Shown one piece after another: positions 8,071 to 17,797 of a stretch of 57,799 nt of DNA. How positions within the stretch are numbered: position 1 is the first letter of the stretch; every line of letters starts with the position of its first letter. Made by a program: the position numbers and the translations under genes. The notes under the pieces are model-generated. The model searched no databases, had not been told where the DNA came from, and worked only from the letters and a program-made list of their open reading frames with translations. Origin of the DNA: Candidatus Methanomethylophilaceae archaeon (lineage in GTDB: Archaea; Thermoplasmatota; Thermoplasmata; Methanomassiliicoccales; Methanomethylophilaceae); assembly GCA_017540825.1 (NCBI GenBank), contig JAFYAH010000027.1:1-57799 (forward strand), read 5' to 3'.

Positions 8071-9750
8071 ATGACAGACCAGACGGAAGACACGATAAGG
8101 AAGTTCGCGCTCCAGAACGCGGTTTTCTTCAAAGGTAAGGCCAACCCCAAGGCCGTGGTCGGGAAGATCTTAGGCAGCTGCCCGGATCTGAGGTCCAAGG
8201 CAGCCGAGATCACCCCTCTGATAAACCAGATTGTCGAAGAGGTCAACGGCATGGGCCTGGAGGCCCAGACCAAGGCCCTCCAGGAGATGGACGCGTCCCT
8301 CCTGGTCAAAGAGAAGAAGGAGCGCAGGTATGACCTCCCCGACCTCCAGAACGTCGACGGGAAGGTCGTCATGCGCATAGCCCCGGGGCCCTCCGGACCG
8401 TTGCACATAGGCCACACCCGCGTCTCCGTCCTGAACGACGAGTACGTGAAGAGGTACGGAGGGGACCTGGTGCTGAGGTTCGAGGACACCAACCCCGAGA
8501 AGATAGACCCCGACGCGTACGACATGATCCCCGAGGACCTGGACTGGCTCGGCGTGAAGTGCACAAAGAGGTTCATCCAGTCCGAGAGGTTCGAGCTCTA
8601 CTACGGCTACACCAGGAAGCTCGTCGAGCAGGGGAACGCGTACGTATGCACCTGCGACGGGGACCATTGGAGGGAGCTCAAGGAGAAGAAGACCGCCTGC
8701 CCCTGCAGGGAGCTGCCGGTGGAGACCCAGCTGGAGAGGCTGGACGGGTTCTTCGAGGGCAGGTACTCCGACGGGGAGGCTGTAGTCGTCGTCAAGACCG
8801 ACATCTGCCACCCCAACCCGGCGGTCAGGGACTTCGTCGCATTGAGGCTGGTGTCGCACCCCCATCCGAGGACAGGCGACAGATACATAGCGTATCCCAT
8901 GATGAACCTCTCGGTGGCCATAGACGACCACGAGATGGGCATGACCCACGTTATCCGCGGAAAGGACCACCTGAACAACACGTTCAGGCAGGAGTACGTG
9001 TTCGACTACTTCGGATGGAAGAAGCCGGAGTACTACCACTACGGCCTGGTGAACATCCCCGACACCGTCCTGAAGACCTCCATCATCAAGCAGAACATCA
9101 AGGACGGCCAGTATTCGGGATGGGACGACGTCAGGACCGGGACGGTCAGAGCCATGAAGCGCCGCGGCATAAGGCCGGAGGCCATCAGGAGGTACTGGGT
9201 GGAGTCCGGGATCAAGCCTGTGGACATCCAGTTCTCCTGGGACAACCTCTACGGGATGAACCGCGACGTCATCGACGACATGTCCAACAGGTACTTCTTC
9301 GTCAAGGACCCGGTCAGATACGACATCGACGGGATAGACAGGATCGTCGGGAGCGCCCCGCTCCATCCGGACCACCCCGAGAGAGGCAGCAGGAAGTACG
9401 AGCTGGAGTCGCCGCGCACCATATACATGTCCGGCGAGGACTCCGCCATGTTCGCGCAGTCCAAGAGGATAAGGCTCAAGGACCTGTGCAACCTGGAATA
9501 CTCCCTCCCGGCGAAGTACATAGGGGACGACGTGTCCATACTGAAGACCGGCGTCCGCGCCGTTCAGTGGGTGGGAAAAAGGTCCGTCGACGCCAGCATC
9601 CTCATGCCCGACGGCGCCGTCTACAGCGGGCTGATAGAGGATTCGGTCCTGTCTGAACAGAACGACATGGTCCAGCTGGAGAGGATCGGGTTCGCCAGGA
9701 TAGAGAAGAAGAGCGACAAGGGCGTAGAGATGGTGTTCGCCCACCGCTGA
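8071..9750 (+). CDS. gltX: Glutamyl-tRNA synthetase, archaeal type
   Basis: The protein has 559 residues, normal for archaeal GluRS with an N-terminal helical extension (residues 1-95). The class I HIGH motif is in PGPSGPLHIGHTR (~106-117). The second class I signature appears in altered form as VLKTSIIKQ (~332). The all-beta anticodon-binding domain of the GlnRS/archaeal GluRS type follows to the end. It charges tRNA-Glu, and tRNA-Gln for later transamidation in archaea. A TATA box (CATATATAGG, 8041-8050) centred 26 nt before the ATG indicates a leaderless transcript. Confidence 0.97.
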   Translation: MTDQTEDTIRKFALQNAVFFKGKANPKAVVGKILGSCPDLRSKAAEITPLINQIVEEVNGMGLEAQTKALQEMDASLLVKEKKERRYDLPDLQNVDGKVVMRIAPGPSGPLHIGHTRVSVLNDEYVKRYGGDLVLRFEDTNPEKIDPDAYDMIPEDLDWLGVKCTKRFIQSERFELYYGYTRKLVEQGNAYVCTCDGDHWRELKEKKTACPCRELPVETQLERLDGFFEGRYSDGEAVVVVKTDICHPNPAVRDFVALRLVSHPHPRTGDRYIAYPMMNLSVAIDDHEMGMTHVIRGKDHLNNTFRQEYVFDYFGWKKPEYYHYGLVNIPDTVLKTSIIKQNIKDGQYSGWDDVRTGTVRAMKRRGIRPEAIRRYWVESGIKPVDIQFSWDNLYGMNRDVIDDMSNRYFFVKDPVRYDIDGIDRIVGSAPLHPDHPERGSRKYELESPRTIYMSGEDSAMFAQSKRIRLKDLCNLEYSLPAKYIGDDVSILKTGVRAVQWVGKRSVDASILMPDGAVYSGLIEDSVLSEQNDMVQLERIGFARIEKKSDKGVEMVFAHR

Positions 9751-9821
9751 CGCCGCTCGCTACCGGCCTGCAGGGCCGCCTCTCCCATTGCGGGGACGGC
9801 CTGCGGCCGATCAGCCCGGAT

Positions 9822-10478
9822 TCACTCGTAGACGTCCACGAAGATGCAGGATGAGAACCTCCGGTCCACGGCCATGGAGGTGTCGCCCATTTTGACTATG
9901 TGGGGGCCGTTGGCTACGGCGGTCTCCACGACGATCTCCTTGCCGGGGACGAACCCCATCATGACGAGCTTCTTCACCACGGCCGAGTCGTTGGAGAGGA
10001 CATGGGATATGCGCCCGCGCATGCCGCCCTCCATGCTCTCAAGAGACTTTATCTCGACCAGCCCCTCGGTGGCGGTCTTGCATGGGTTGCTGCACCCCTG
10101 GCAGTCGTCGTCCACCCGCGGCCCCATCATCTGGCACATCTTGACGGCGGACTCGTCGGATATGGCATGCTCCATCTTGCAGGCCTCCTCGTGCGCGGTC
10201 TGGCGGTCCACGTCCAGATAGTCTGTGAGGAAGCGCTCCAGGACATGGTGCTTCTTGCGGATCTGGCGTGCGTATCCGAGGCCCTTCTCGGTCAGGGACA
10301 TGCCCCTGTACTTCTCGTACTTGACGTAGCCTTCCGCGGAGAGGACCTTCACCATCTCGCTGACGCTGGCAGGAGACACGCCCATGAACTCGGCCAGCTC
10401 CGTGGTCTTGGCAGTCCCTCTTCCGTCGGTCAGCCGGAGGATGCTGATAAGGTAATCTTCACGGTTAGCGGTAGACAT
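9822..10478 (-). CDS. DtxR/MntR-family metal-dependent transcription regulator
   Basis: The protein has 218 residues with the classical order: winged helix (TTELAEFMGVSPASVSEMVK, residues ~21-40), metal-binding/dimerisation helices with HHVLERFLTDYL and EEACKMEHAIS, and a C-terminal FeoA/SH3-like domain (MMGFVPGKEIVVE). A short Cys cluster, DDDCQGCSNPCK, lies between the domains. It should repress metal-transport genes when loaded with Fe or Mn. The promoter TATTTTAAAT is centred 26 nt upstream of the ATG and overlaps a small palindrome, which suggests autoregulation. Confidence 0.93.
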   Translation of the reverse strand: MSTANREDYLISILRLTDGRGTAKTTELAEFMGVSPASVSEMVKVLSAEGYVKYEKYRGMSLTEKGLGYARQIRKKHHVLERFLTDYLDVDRQTAHEEACKMEHAISDESAVKMCQMMGPRVDDDCQGCSNPCKTATEGLVEIKSLESMEGGMRGRISHVLSNDSAVVKKLVMMGFVPGKEIVVETAVANGPHIVKMGDTSMAVDRRFSSCIFVDVYE

Positions 10479-10487
10479 CGCCCTGTG

Positions 10488-10503
10488 AATCTGTTTTCAG
10501 ATT
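10488..10503. promoter_or_regulatory. Candidate operator of the DtxR-family gene
   Basis: AATCTG-TTTT-CAGATT is a perfect inverted repeat. It overlaps the TATA box and expected start site, 10-25 nt upstream of the ATG at 10478. An autoregulatory site is plausible; the short arms keep confidence low. Confidence 0.35.
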
Positions 10504-10584
10504 TAAAATACTTAAGAGCCCTTCACGACTCTGGACGACTGGACAGAACGGAAAATGTTTGGAGGGGGAGAGCCCCCTCGCGGC

Positions 10585-10890
10585 TCACTTCTTGAGCGAC
10601 TCGAGCTGGCCGTTAAGGACGGATATGACGGACTTGACCTGCTTGACCTTCTCCATGAGGTCGTCGATGCTGGAGACGTCGAACTTCCCGTCGCTCTCCA
10701 TGCTGTCCACGACCTTGCCACCGATCTGGGCCTTGAGGGACTCCAGCTCCCTCTCCTGGTCCCTGATCTGCGACTCCAGCTTGGCGATGTCGATCTTCTC
10801 GCCGAGCTTGTCGTCGACGTTGACGACGCCCTCCTTGAACTTGTTGCCGGCCTCCTTCATGCCTTCTCCGACTTTGTCGAGGAAACCCAT
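10585..10890 (-). CDS. Small coiled-coil protein
   Basis: The protein has 101 residues. An amphipathic N-terminus (MGFLDKVGEGMKEAG) is followed by a long heptad-rich helix (AKLESQIRDQERELESLK) and a second helix up to LNGQLESLKK. There is no membrane segment and there are no Cys residues. It starts 12 nt after the glyA stop codon and is very probably co-transcribed with it. Function unknown; it may be a structural or adaptor protein. Confidence 0.75.
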   Translation of the reverse strand: MGFLDKVGEGMKEAGNKFKEGVVNVDDKLGEKIDIAKLESQIRDQERELESLKAQIGGKVVDSMESDGKFDVSSIDDLMEKVKQVKSVISVLNGQLESLKK

Positions 10891-10902
10891 CGGACAGCCC
10901 CC

Positions 10903-12186
10903 TCATTCCACGAGCCTGTGGTATCCATAGGCGGGCTCGCCGGCGTTGAAGCAGTACTGGATGGTGGCGAACTGCTTCTTGAGCTCCTTCACGTCCTCCT
11001 TCACCTTCTTCGGGTCCTCCTTCTTCTTGACGACCCTGGCGATGAGCGAGGCGACCTCTTTCATCTCGGACTCCTTCATCCCGAGGCGGGTCATCTCCTG
11101 GGACCCGAGCCTAAGGCCGGACGGCCTCACGGAGCTTGTGTCGGAAGGGAGCATGTTCTTGTTGCAGATGATGTTGGCGTCCTCGAGGAGCTGCGCGCAG
11201 TCCTTCCCGCCTCCGAACTGGGAGACGTCCACCGCGATGGCGTGGGACCTGGTGAACCCGAGGTCAGGGCAAAGGACGGGGACCCCGAGCTCGTAGAGGG
11301 CCTCTCCCAGGGCGCGGGCGTTCTTGCATGCCTGGGCGGCGTACTCCTTCCCGAACACGTCCATCTCCGCCAGCGTGATGCCGAGGGCGGCCATCGCATG
11401 GAGGTGGTGGCTGGAGGTGACTCCGGGGAACACGGCTTTCTGGACCTTCTTCTCCTGCTCGTCGGTGAGGTTCTGCCCGAGTATCATCCCGTGGTTGGGG
11501 CCGGGGAACGTCTTGTGGGTGGAGGAGGACACGATGTTGACGCCTTCCCTGAGGGGGTCGTGGAACTGCCCTCCGGCGACGAGGCCGAGCACATGGGCGC
11601 AGTCCTCCCACACGAGGCAGCCGACCTCGTTGAAGGTGTCCTGAAGCTCCTTCAACGGTGGCGGGAACAGGAAGACGGACAGGCCGAACTGGGCGATCTT
11701 GGGCTTGACCTGCTTGAGGAGCTTGATCGTCCCGTCGACGTCCAGGTTCATGTCCTCGACGTTGAACGGGTAGTTGACGGAGTTAACGCCCCTCTGACCG
11801 AAGGCTCCGAACTCGCAGGTGGAGATGTGGGCGCCCTGTGCCAGAGCGCAGGTGGTGATGGTGTCGCCGGGGTTGGCGAAAGCGAAAAGGACGGCCATGT
11901 TGGCTACGGTCCCGGAGATGGGCCTGACGTCGGCGAAGTCGGCCTTGAAGACCTTCTTCGCGAGCTCTATAGCCTTCAGCTCGACCTGGTCGACGTAGAT
12001 GTTCCCCTGGTAGTAGCGCTTTCCGGGGAGCCCTTCCGCATACCTGTCGGCGAAATCCGAAATGAGCATCTCTTTGGCGAGGGGGCTCATCAGGTTCTCG
12101 GAAGCGATCATAGGAATGCATTCCTCGAACCATTTGTTGTGAGCCATGACCTTGTCTCTGATGAACTTAGCATCCTCTGCAGCCAT
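10903..12186 (-). CDS. glyA: Serine hydroxymethyltransferase
   Basis: The protein has 427 residues from the ATG at 12186. It is a PLP enzyme of fold type I, with the Schiff-base lysine in SSSTHKTFPGPNHG (K225). It interconverts serine and glycine while transferring a C1 unit to tetrahydrosarcina- or tetrahydromethanopterin in methanogens. The longer in-frame ATG at 12375 is rejected: the upstream residues are not protein-like, and a TATA box (TTATAAAA, near 12214-12222) lies ~31 nt before 12186. The small coiled-coil gene follows 12 nt downstream. Confidence 0.96.
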   Translation of the reverse strand: MAAEDAKFIRDKVMAHNKWFEECIPMIASENLMSPLAKEMLISDFADRYAEGLPGKRYYQGNIYVDQVELKAIELAKKVFKADFADVRPISGTVANMAVLFAFANPGDTITTCALAQGAHISTCEFGAFGQRGVNSVNYPFNVEDMNLDVDGTIKLLKQVKPKIAQFGLSVFLFPPPLKELQDTFNEVGCLVWEDCAHVLGLVAGGQFHDPLREGVNIVSSSTHKTFPGPNHGMILGQNLTDEQEKKVQKAVFPGVTSSHHLHAMAALGITLAEMDVFGKEYAAQACKNARALGEALYELGVPVLCPDLGFTRSHAIAVDVSQFGGGKDCAQLLEDANIICNKNMLPSDTSSVRPSGLRLGSQEMTRLGMKESEMKEVASLIARVVKKKEDPKKVKEDVKELKKQFATIQYCFNAGEPAYGYHRLVE

Positions 12187-12213
12187 GTAAATCGCTACCG
12201 CATCAGACGATTG

Positions 12214-12222
12214 TTTTATAAC
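12214..12222 (-). promoter_or_regulatory. glyA TATA box
   Basis: GTTATAAAA on the minus strand, centred ~31 nt before the start codon, predicts a leader of about 5 nt. Confidence 0.5.
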
Positions 12223-12356
12223 CTTGCGTACAGAGGAGCCTGGAATCCGAATCGTTGTTGGAGAAACGTCGGCATACAGCCGTACTCCAACTAAAAACGT
12301 GGTAATTACAATCCAGTTATTTCCAAGAGCCACGTTACGCGGCTCATGGTGATAGA

Positions 12357-13067
12357 ATGAGCATAGAGAAGGCACTCGAGGACATCCGCAGAGGGAAGCC
12401 CATCCTGGTCTACGATTTCGACGACAGGGAGAGGGAATCGGACATGACCGTCGCGTCCGAGTTCGTGACCCCCGAGACCATAAGGAAGATGAGGAAGGAA
12501 GCAGGCGGGCTCATATGCACCACTACGCCGTACAGGACTGCGGAAGCCCTGGGGCTGCCGTTCATGAGCGACGTCTTCTGGGACGACTGCAAGAAATACC
12601 CCCTTCTGGCGATGATGGCCCCCACGGACATACCGTACGACAGGACGAAGTCTTCCTTCGGGATAACGATCAACCACAGGAAGACCTACACCGGCATCAC
12701 GGACATCGATCGCGCCATGACCATCAAGGCCTATGCCGAGACGATTTTCCAGGACAAGCCCGCAGAAGACCTCAGAAAGGACCTGGCCTACAACTTCCGC
12801 GCCCCCGGGCACGTCCACCTCCTCAACACCTCCGAGAGGATTCTCGAGAACCGCCACGGGCACACCGAGCTTTGCACCGCCCTGATGTACATGGCCGGGG
12901 TCAAGCCGTCGGCCACCATCTGCGAGATGATGGGAGACGACGGGGGATCCATGAAGAAGGAGGACGTGAGAAAATACGCGGAGTCCAACGGGATCGTGAT
13001 GATAACAGGCGAAGAGGTCCAGAAGGCCTGGGCGGACTGGAAGGCGGCTCACGGCCCGGAACAGTGA
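12357..13067 (+). CDS. ribB: 3,4-dihydroxy-2-butanone-4-phosphate synthase
   Basis: The protein has 236 residues. The acidic active-site loop is visible as DFDDRERESDM near residues 20-30, and a later HGHTELCTAL motif supplies the catalytic His/Glu. The enzyme converts ribulose 5-phosphate to dihydroxybutanone phosphate, one of the two riboflavin precursors. It is the first of four consecutive riboflavin/FAD genes. The GGTGA just upstream of the ATG at 12357 serves as ribosome binding site. Confidence 0.95.
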   Translation: MSIEKALEDIRRGKPILVYDFDDRERESDMTVASEFVTPETIRKMRKEAGGLICTTTPYRTAEALGLPFMSDVFWDDCKKYPLLAMMAPTDIPYDRTKSSFGITINHRKTYTGITDIDRAMTIKAYAETIFQDKPAEDLRKDLAYNFRAPGHVHLLNTSERILENRHGHTELCTALMYMAGVKPSATICEMMGDDGGSMKKEDVRKYAESNGIVMITGEEVQKAWADWKAAHGPEQ

Positions 13068-13071
13068 TCAG

Positions 13072-13967
<896 letters not shown>

Positions 13968-13979
13968 CAGGTGAGAAGC

Positions 13980-14393
13980 ATGAAAGAGTACAGGATTGGA
14001 ATGGCCGTCGCCGAGTTCAACTACGAAGTGACGTCGCTGATGATGGAGAGGGCCAAGGCGGAAGCGGACTTCCTCGGAGTCGAGATTGCCAGGACCATAA
14101 AGGTCCCAGGCGTGTTCGAGATCCCGATGGCCGTCAAGAAGCTCCTGGAGCAGGACGACATCGACGCGGTGATAACCCTCGGAGCGGTGATAACCGGCGA
14201 GACCAAGCACGACGAGGTCGTCGTCGCGCAGGCGTCGAGGAAGATAATGGACCTGGGACTGGAATACGGCAAGCCCGTCGGGTTCGGCATAAACGGCCCC
14301 GGCATGACCGAGCTTCAGGCCATGGACCGCATCGAGAAGGGACGCGACGTCGTGGACACGGTCGTCAAGATGCTGCAGAGGCTGGACTTCTGA
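13980..14393 (+). CDS. ribH: 6,7-dimethyl-8-ribityllumazine synthase
   Basis: The protein has 137 residues. The ATG at 13980 is preferred over a GTG at 13971 because GGTGA lies 5-6 nt upstream. Lumazine synthase motifs are present: AEFNYEVT, KVPGVFEIPMAVKKL, ITLGAVITGETKHDE (the catalytic His is the H of KHDE) and PVGFGI. It condenses the ribB product with 5-amino-6-ribitylaminouracil. It is the last gene of the operon and is followed by a hairpin with a T-rich tail. Confidence 0.95.
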   Translation: MKEYRIGMAVAEFNYEVTSLMMERAKAEADFLGVEIARTIKVPGVFEIPMAVKKLLEQDDIDAVITLGAVITGETKHDEVVVAQASRKIMDLGLEYGKPVGFGINGPGMTELQAMDRIEKGRDVVDTVVKMLQRLDF

Positions 14394-14401
14394 AACTGAG
14401 G

Positions 14402-14432
14402 CGGGGATTCCCCGTCCTTCTTATCCTTTTTC
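14402..14432 (+). terminator. Terminator of the riboflavin operon
   Basis: CGGGG-ATT-CCCCG (14402-14414), followed by a pyrimidine/T-rich run (TCCTTCTTATCCTTTTT), starts 9 nt after the ribH stop codon. Confidence 0.6.
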
Positions 14433-14468
14433 GTTCGACCTGCTGAGTTGGGATCGTGGGCCTAGCTT

Positions 14469-14861
14469 TCACATCACTACCTCGGCCTTCCCCACCCTCG
14501 ACTTAACGATCCTGAACACCGTGGACAGCGGGATGCCTGTCTCCATCGAGATCTTCACGCACCCTTTGCCTGACAGGTACCTCTCCATGACCGACTCTGC
14601 CGTGGCCGTCTCCTTCGTCGGCCTGGTCGCCCTCGTATGCGAGCCGGAGAATCCCATGTTCCAGGAGCGGGTCTTGCAGGAAGGGCACCTCAGAGGAGTC
14701 CCGCTGGTCCTCGGGAACCATGTATGGCCGCAGATCTGGCACTCGTTGGGCACCACCGGCTTGTCCCAGCAGTGGGAGCCGCATGAAGGGCACCTGACCG
14801 GCGAGTCGACGTTGCTGAACCACGCATACTGACACCTGTTGCAGACCTTCAGGTCAGACAT
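14469..14861 (-). CDS. Zinc-ribbon protein with helix-turn-helix tail, third copy
   Basis: The protein has 130 residues from the ATG at 14861, which has a textbook GGAGGT 6 nt upstream; an in-frame ATG at 14945 is rejected. The ribbons are CNRCQYAW…CPSCGSHCW and CQICGHTWFPR…CPSCKTRSW (residues 7-65). The protein ends with GKGCVKISMETGIPLSTVFRIV, a good helix-turn-helix. It is the shortest and cleanest member of the three-copy family in this window and shows where the other two should end. A TATA box lies inside a palindrome upstream, which suggests autoregulation. Confidence 0.78.
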   Translation of the reverse strand: MSDLKVCNRCQYAWFSNVDSPVRCPSCGSHCWDKPVVPNECQICGHTWFPRTSGTPLRCPSCKTRSWNMGFSGSHTRATRPTKETATAESVMERYLSGKGCVKISMETGIPLSTVFRIVKSRVGKAEVVM

Positions 14862-14923
14862 GCGTTTACCTCCTTCCGCGTGAACGCTCCCCTCGCTGTT
14901 GTCGATGCCCATGGTATCACATA

Positions 14924-14940
14924 TTGGAAGTATATTCCAA
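14924..14940. promoter_or_regulatory. Palindrome over the TATA box of the third zinc-ribbon gene
   Basis: TTGGAA-GTATA-TTCCAA: a perfect 6-bp inverted repeat enclosing a TATA-like core, 63-79 nt upstream of the ATG at 14861. Binding there would block TBP, consistent with an operator. Confidence 0.4.
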
Positions 14941-15341
14941 TTCACACATGATTAGTCGTATATTTTAACTTTAAGATAATTGGATTATTTATATAATAGA
15001 TAAAAAGGTTATATTTCACTATATCTAAATTATATTTTTCAAATACCTATATATCTGCTTTTCGTCCAATACGTCCAAAGCTTTAAGATCTTCCGCAAGC
15101 CACCGGCCAGTTATAGGATTCTCAGAACCGTTCAGATGCGAGATGATGGCTATACGGACGATTTCGAAAACGAAAAGACTTCAGAAAACGGACGGAGTGG
15201 CCGCAATCCATTGGATGGACGGATATGACGGCCACATCCTCCCATTTACCGCACGATATGGAAGCGCGCTGATCAGAAAATAACATGCGGCCTGCGACCC
15301 CTGCCGCCAATCTAAGGAGGCAAGGGCCGCGGATCCGCGCC
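14941..15341. other. AT-rich intergenic stretch, no gene seen
   Basis: About 400 nt between the zinc-ribbon gene promoter and the 3' end of purA. Positions 14946-15070 are strongly AT-rich. I see no tRNA, convincing reading frame or repeat here. Confidence 0.5.
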
Positions 15342-16646
15342 TCAGCTCCACCAGCCGCCGCGGCGGTCGATGGTCTCGTCCCTGTCCGGGCCGAGGCTGA
15401 TTATGTCCGCCGGGACCTTCAGATACCTCTCGACGAACTCGATGTACTCCCTCATCTCTCCGGAGAGGTTGTCGTATCCTCCCTTTATCATCGATGCGGT
15501 GTCCTTCCATCCCTTCCAGCCCTTGAGGTTCTCGTAGACTGGCTTGGCCCTGTTGAGCCTGGCTATGGACGCCGGGAAGTGCTTCACCTCCTCCCCGTCG
15601 ATCTCGTATGCGACGCACACGGGGAGCTCGGGGATGTCGTTGAGGACGTCGAGCTTGGTTATCCCGATGGAGGTGAACCCGCACAGCCGGGTGGCATGCT
15701 CGCAGACCACGAGGTCCAGCCATCCGCAGCGCCTTCCCCTCCCGGTGGTGACGCCGAACTCTCCGCCCTTCTTCTGGAGCTCGGCCCCCATCTCCCCGGG
15801 TATCTCCGACACGAAGGGCCCCTCTCCGACGCGGGTGGTGTACGCCTTCACTATCCCGACCACCTTGTCCAGCCTGCTGGGGGCTATCCCCGATCCGGTG
15901 CACACGCCCCCTCCGCAGGTGGAGGACGAGGTCACGTACGGATAGGTGCCGTGGTCAATGTCCAGCATGACGCCCTGCGCGCCCTCGAACAGGACGTTCT
16001 TGCCTTCGTCCAGGGCGTCGTTGATCAGGACGGAGGTGTCGCATATGCGGTCGCCGATGAGCTCCCTCCATCTTGCCATCTTGTCGTGGAGGCTCTCGAC
16101 TGTGCATGCGCACTGCTCCGCCTCCATCATCGACATCAGGTCCTTCTTGTACGGGAGGATGAACGATATCTTCTCGTCCAGGAGGTCGTCCTCCAGAAGG
16201 TCCCCCGCCCTGAACCCGATCCTGGCGATCTTGTCCTGGTACGTCGGGCCGATGCCCTTCCTGGTGGTCCCGACGACGTTCTTCCCGCGGTACTTCTCCT
16301 CGGCGCCGTCCAGCTTCTTGTGGTATCCCATGATCAGATGTGCCCTGTCGGAGACCCTGAGCCCGTCGATCGTCCCGCCGTTCTCCTTCACCTGCCTGAT
16401 CTCCTCTTCCAGGTCCTCCAGGTTCAGGACGACGCCGTTACCGATCACGGCGAGCTTCCCGGGCCTGACGACTCCCGAGGGGAGCCCGTGCAGCTTGTAC
16501 ACCTTGTCGTCCACCTTGATCGTGTGTCCGGCGTTGTTCCCTCCCTGGAAGCGAACGATTATGTCCGCCTTCTCGTCAAGATAGTCGGTGATCTTTCCTT
16601 TTCCTTCGTCGCCCCACTGGGCTCCGATGATTGCTAGACTGGGCAT
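15342..16646 (-). CDS. purA: Adenylosuccinate synthetase
   Basis: The protein has 434 residues from the ATG at 16646. The GTP-binding loop GAQWGDEGKGK is at residues 8-18, followed by GGNNAGHT, the IMP/GTP contact TTRKGIGPTYQDK, and late GRGRRCGWLD. It joins IMP and aspartate using GTP in AMP synthesis. GGAGG and a TATA-like TTTATAATAG (around 16677-16686) are found upstream, the latter at the very 3' end of trm1. It can therefore be transcribed independently of trm1 as well as by read-through. Confidence 0.97.
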   Translation of the reverse strand: MPSLAIIGAQWGDEGKGKITDYLDEKADIIVRFQGGNNAGHTIKVDDKVYKLHGLPSGVVRPGKLAVIGNGVVLNLEDLEEEIRQVKENGGTIDGLRVSDRAHLIMGYHKKLDGAEEKYRGKNVVGTTRKGIGPTYQDKIARIGFRAGDLLEDDLLDEKISFILPYKKDLMSMMEAEQCACTVESLHDKMARWRELIGDRICDTSVLINDALDEGKNVLFEGAQGVMLDIDHGTYPYVTSSSTCGGGVCTGSGIAPSRLDKVVGIVKAYTTRVGEGPFVSEIPGEMGAELQKKGGEFGVTTGRGRRCGWLDLVVCEHATRLCGFTSIGITKLDVLNDIPELPVCVAYEIDGEEVKHFPASIARLNRAKPVYENLKGWKGWKDTASMIKGGYDNLSGEMREYIEFVERYLKVPADIISLGPDRDETIDRRGGWWS

Positions 16647-16678
16647 TTGGCGCACCTGCGCCTCCTTAACCCTCGCTA

Positions 16679-17797
16679 TTATAAAGAATGTGTCCGGCTG
16701 TCCGGGGAGAACTCCTCGTACAGAGGGAGGAGCTCCCGGAGAGGTATGTCCGTCTTGAAGGAGGACGGGCTGACATGGGACTTGGAGGCGCGGCCGTGCT
16801 GGCTGAGATGATCCATGAAGGCGTCGATCTTCGGCGGCGACAGCTTCGTGTGGGAGGAGAGCTCGCTCATGTCGTAGACGAAGACCTCGGTGTCTATCTC
16901 GTTCCTCCAGAGGTCGAGGTACTTCGACGCCCGCTTCTCCTCGGCCAGGCCTTCGGCGCTCATTCCGCGGAGGAAGTCCTTGTCGTGCAGCGGGCCGATC
17001 CAGAACGGGCCGTACTGGTGGTCGGGATCCTTCTCGTAGGATATGGAGCGCTCCAGCGTGTCCTTGTCGTACTGGAGATACCCCAGCCTGCCCAGGGCCC
17101 TGTCCGCCGCCTCCGCGCCCTCCTCCACCCTTATGTAAGTCCTGAAGTAGTGGTCGGCGTAGAACGAGAGGAGGGGCCTCATGCCCCTGTCGAACTTGGC
17201 GAGCTCGCGCGCGATGCTGCAGATAAGTATCCTGAGGCCGCCCTCGTGGCACATGTAGCCCCTCACGGGCTCGGACTGGTACCTGCGCCTGCATTTGGCT
17301 GCATGGGCTCCGGCCAGAGGGGCAGTGTCGGTTGCCGTTATCGCGAGGATGCCCCCGCGCCTGCACCCGCGTATGGCCGACTGCGTGAACGGCGCCGGCG
17401 AGCCGAACGGGTCCAGGTCCACGTAGTCGAAGGAGCGCTCGGCGAAGAGGGAGTGCATGTTCATGTTCGAGCTCTCGCAGTTGTCCAGGCCGTTGAGCTC
17501 TATGTTGGCGTCTATGTAGGCGACTGCGTCGGAGCTTATGTCGTTGGCCGTCACCTCCGTCCCAGGGACCTCGTTGGCTATCCTCACGGACCTGGACCCG
17601 GTCGCGGCCATGGCGTCGGCCACCGTAAGCCCTCTTCCGGCGGAGCGCAGCAGCATGACGCTGACGTCGCGGTTGAACGCCATCTGCTCGTTGAAGAACA
17701 CGGCGCCCTGGATCTTCCCTGGGCCGTGGACGGAATGCAGCCCGGGAACAAGAATGTCGGTGAGCCCCTCCCTCACCACCGTCCCTTCGGGCCTCAA
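16679..17797 (-). CDS. trm1: tRNA (guanine26-N2)-dimethyltransferase
   Basis: The protein has 372 residues. It starts at a TTG (17795-17797) that overlaps the THEP1 stop codon (TTGA), with GGTGA just upstream. The N-terminal methyltransferase domain has FNEQMAFNRDVSV and VADAMAATGSRSVRIANE (SAM loop), and the DLDPFGSPAPF signature typical of Trm1 near residue 125. The C-terminal domain is present. It makes m2,2G26 in tRNA. Length and order are normal for archaeal Trm1. Confidence 0.95.
   Translation of the reverse strand: MRPEGTVVREGLTDILVPGLHSVHGPGKIQGAVFFNEQMAFNRDVSVMLLRSAGRGLTVADAMAATGSRSVRIANEVPGTEVTANDISSDAVAYIDANIELNGLDNCESSNMNMHSLFAERSFDYVDLDPFGSPAPFTQSAIRGCRRGGILAITATDTAPLAGAHAAKCRRRYQSEPVRGYMCHEGGLRILICSIARELAKFDRGMRPLLSFYADHYFRTYIRVEEGAEAADRALGRLGYLQYDKDTLERSISYEKDPDHQYGPFWIGPLHDKDFLRGMSAEGLAEEKRASKYLDLWRNEIDTEVFVYDMSELSSHTKLSPPKIDAFMDHLSQHGRASKSHVSPSSFKTDIPLRELLPLYEEFSPDSRTHSL

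Noticed and set aside
8170-9744. 524-codon antisense frame opposite gltX, and similar ones opposite glyA (10555-12294) and the InlB-type gene (23068-24588)
   Set aside because: Sequence lacks protein-like composition and the opposite strand encodes recognised proteins.
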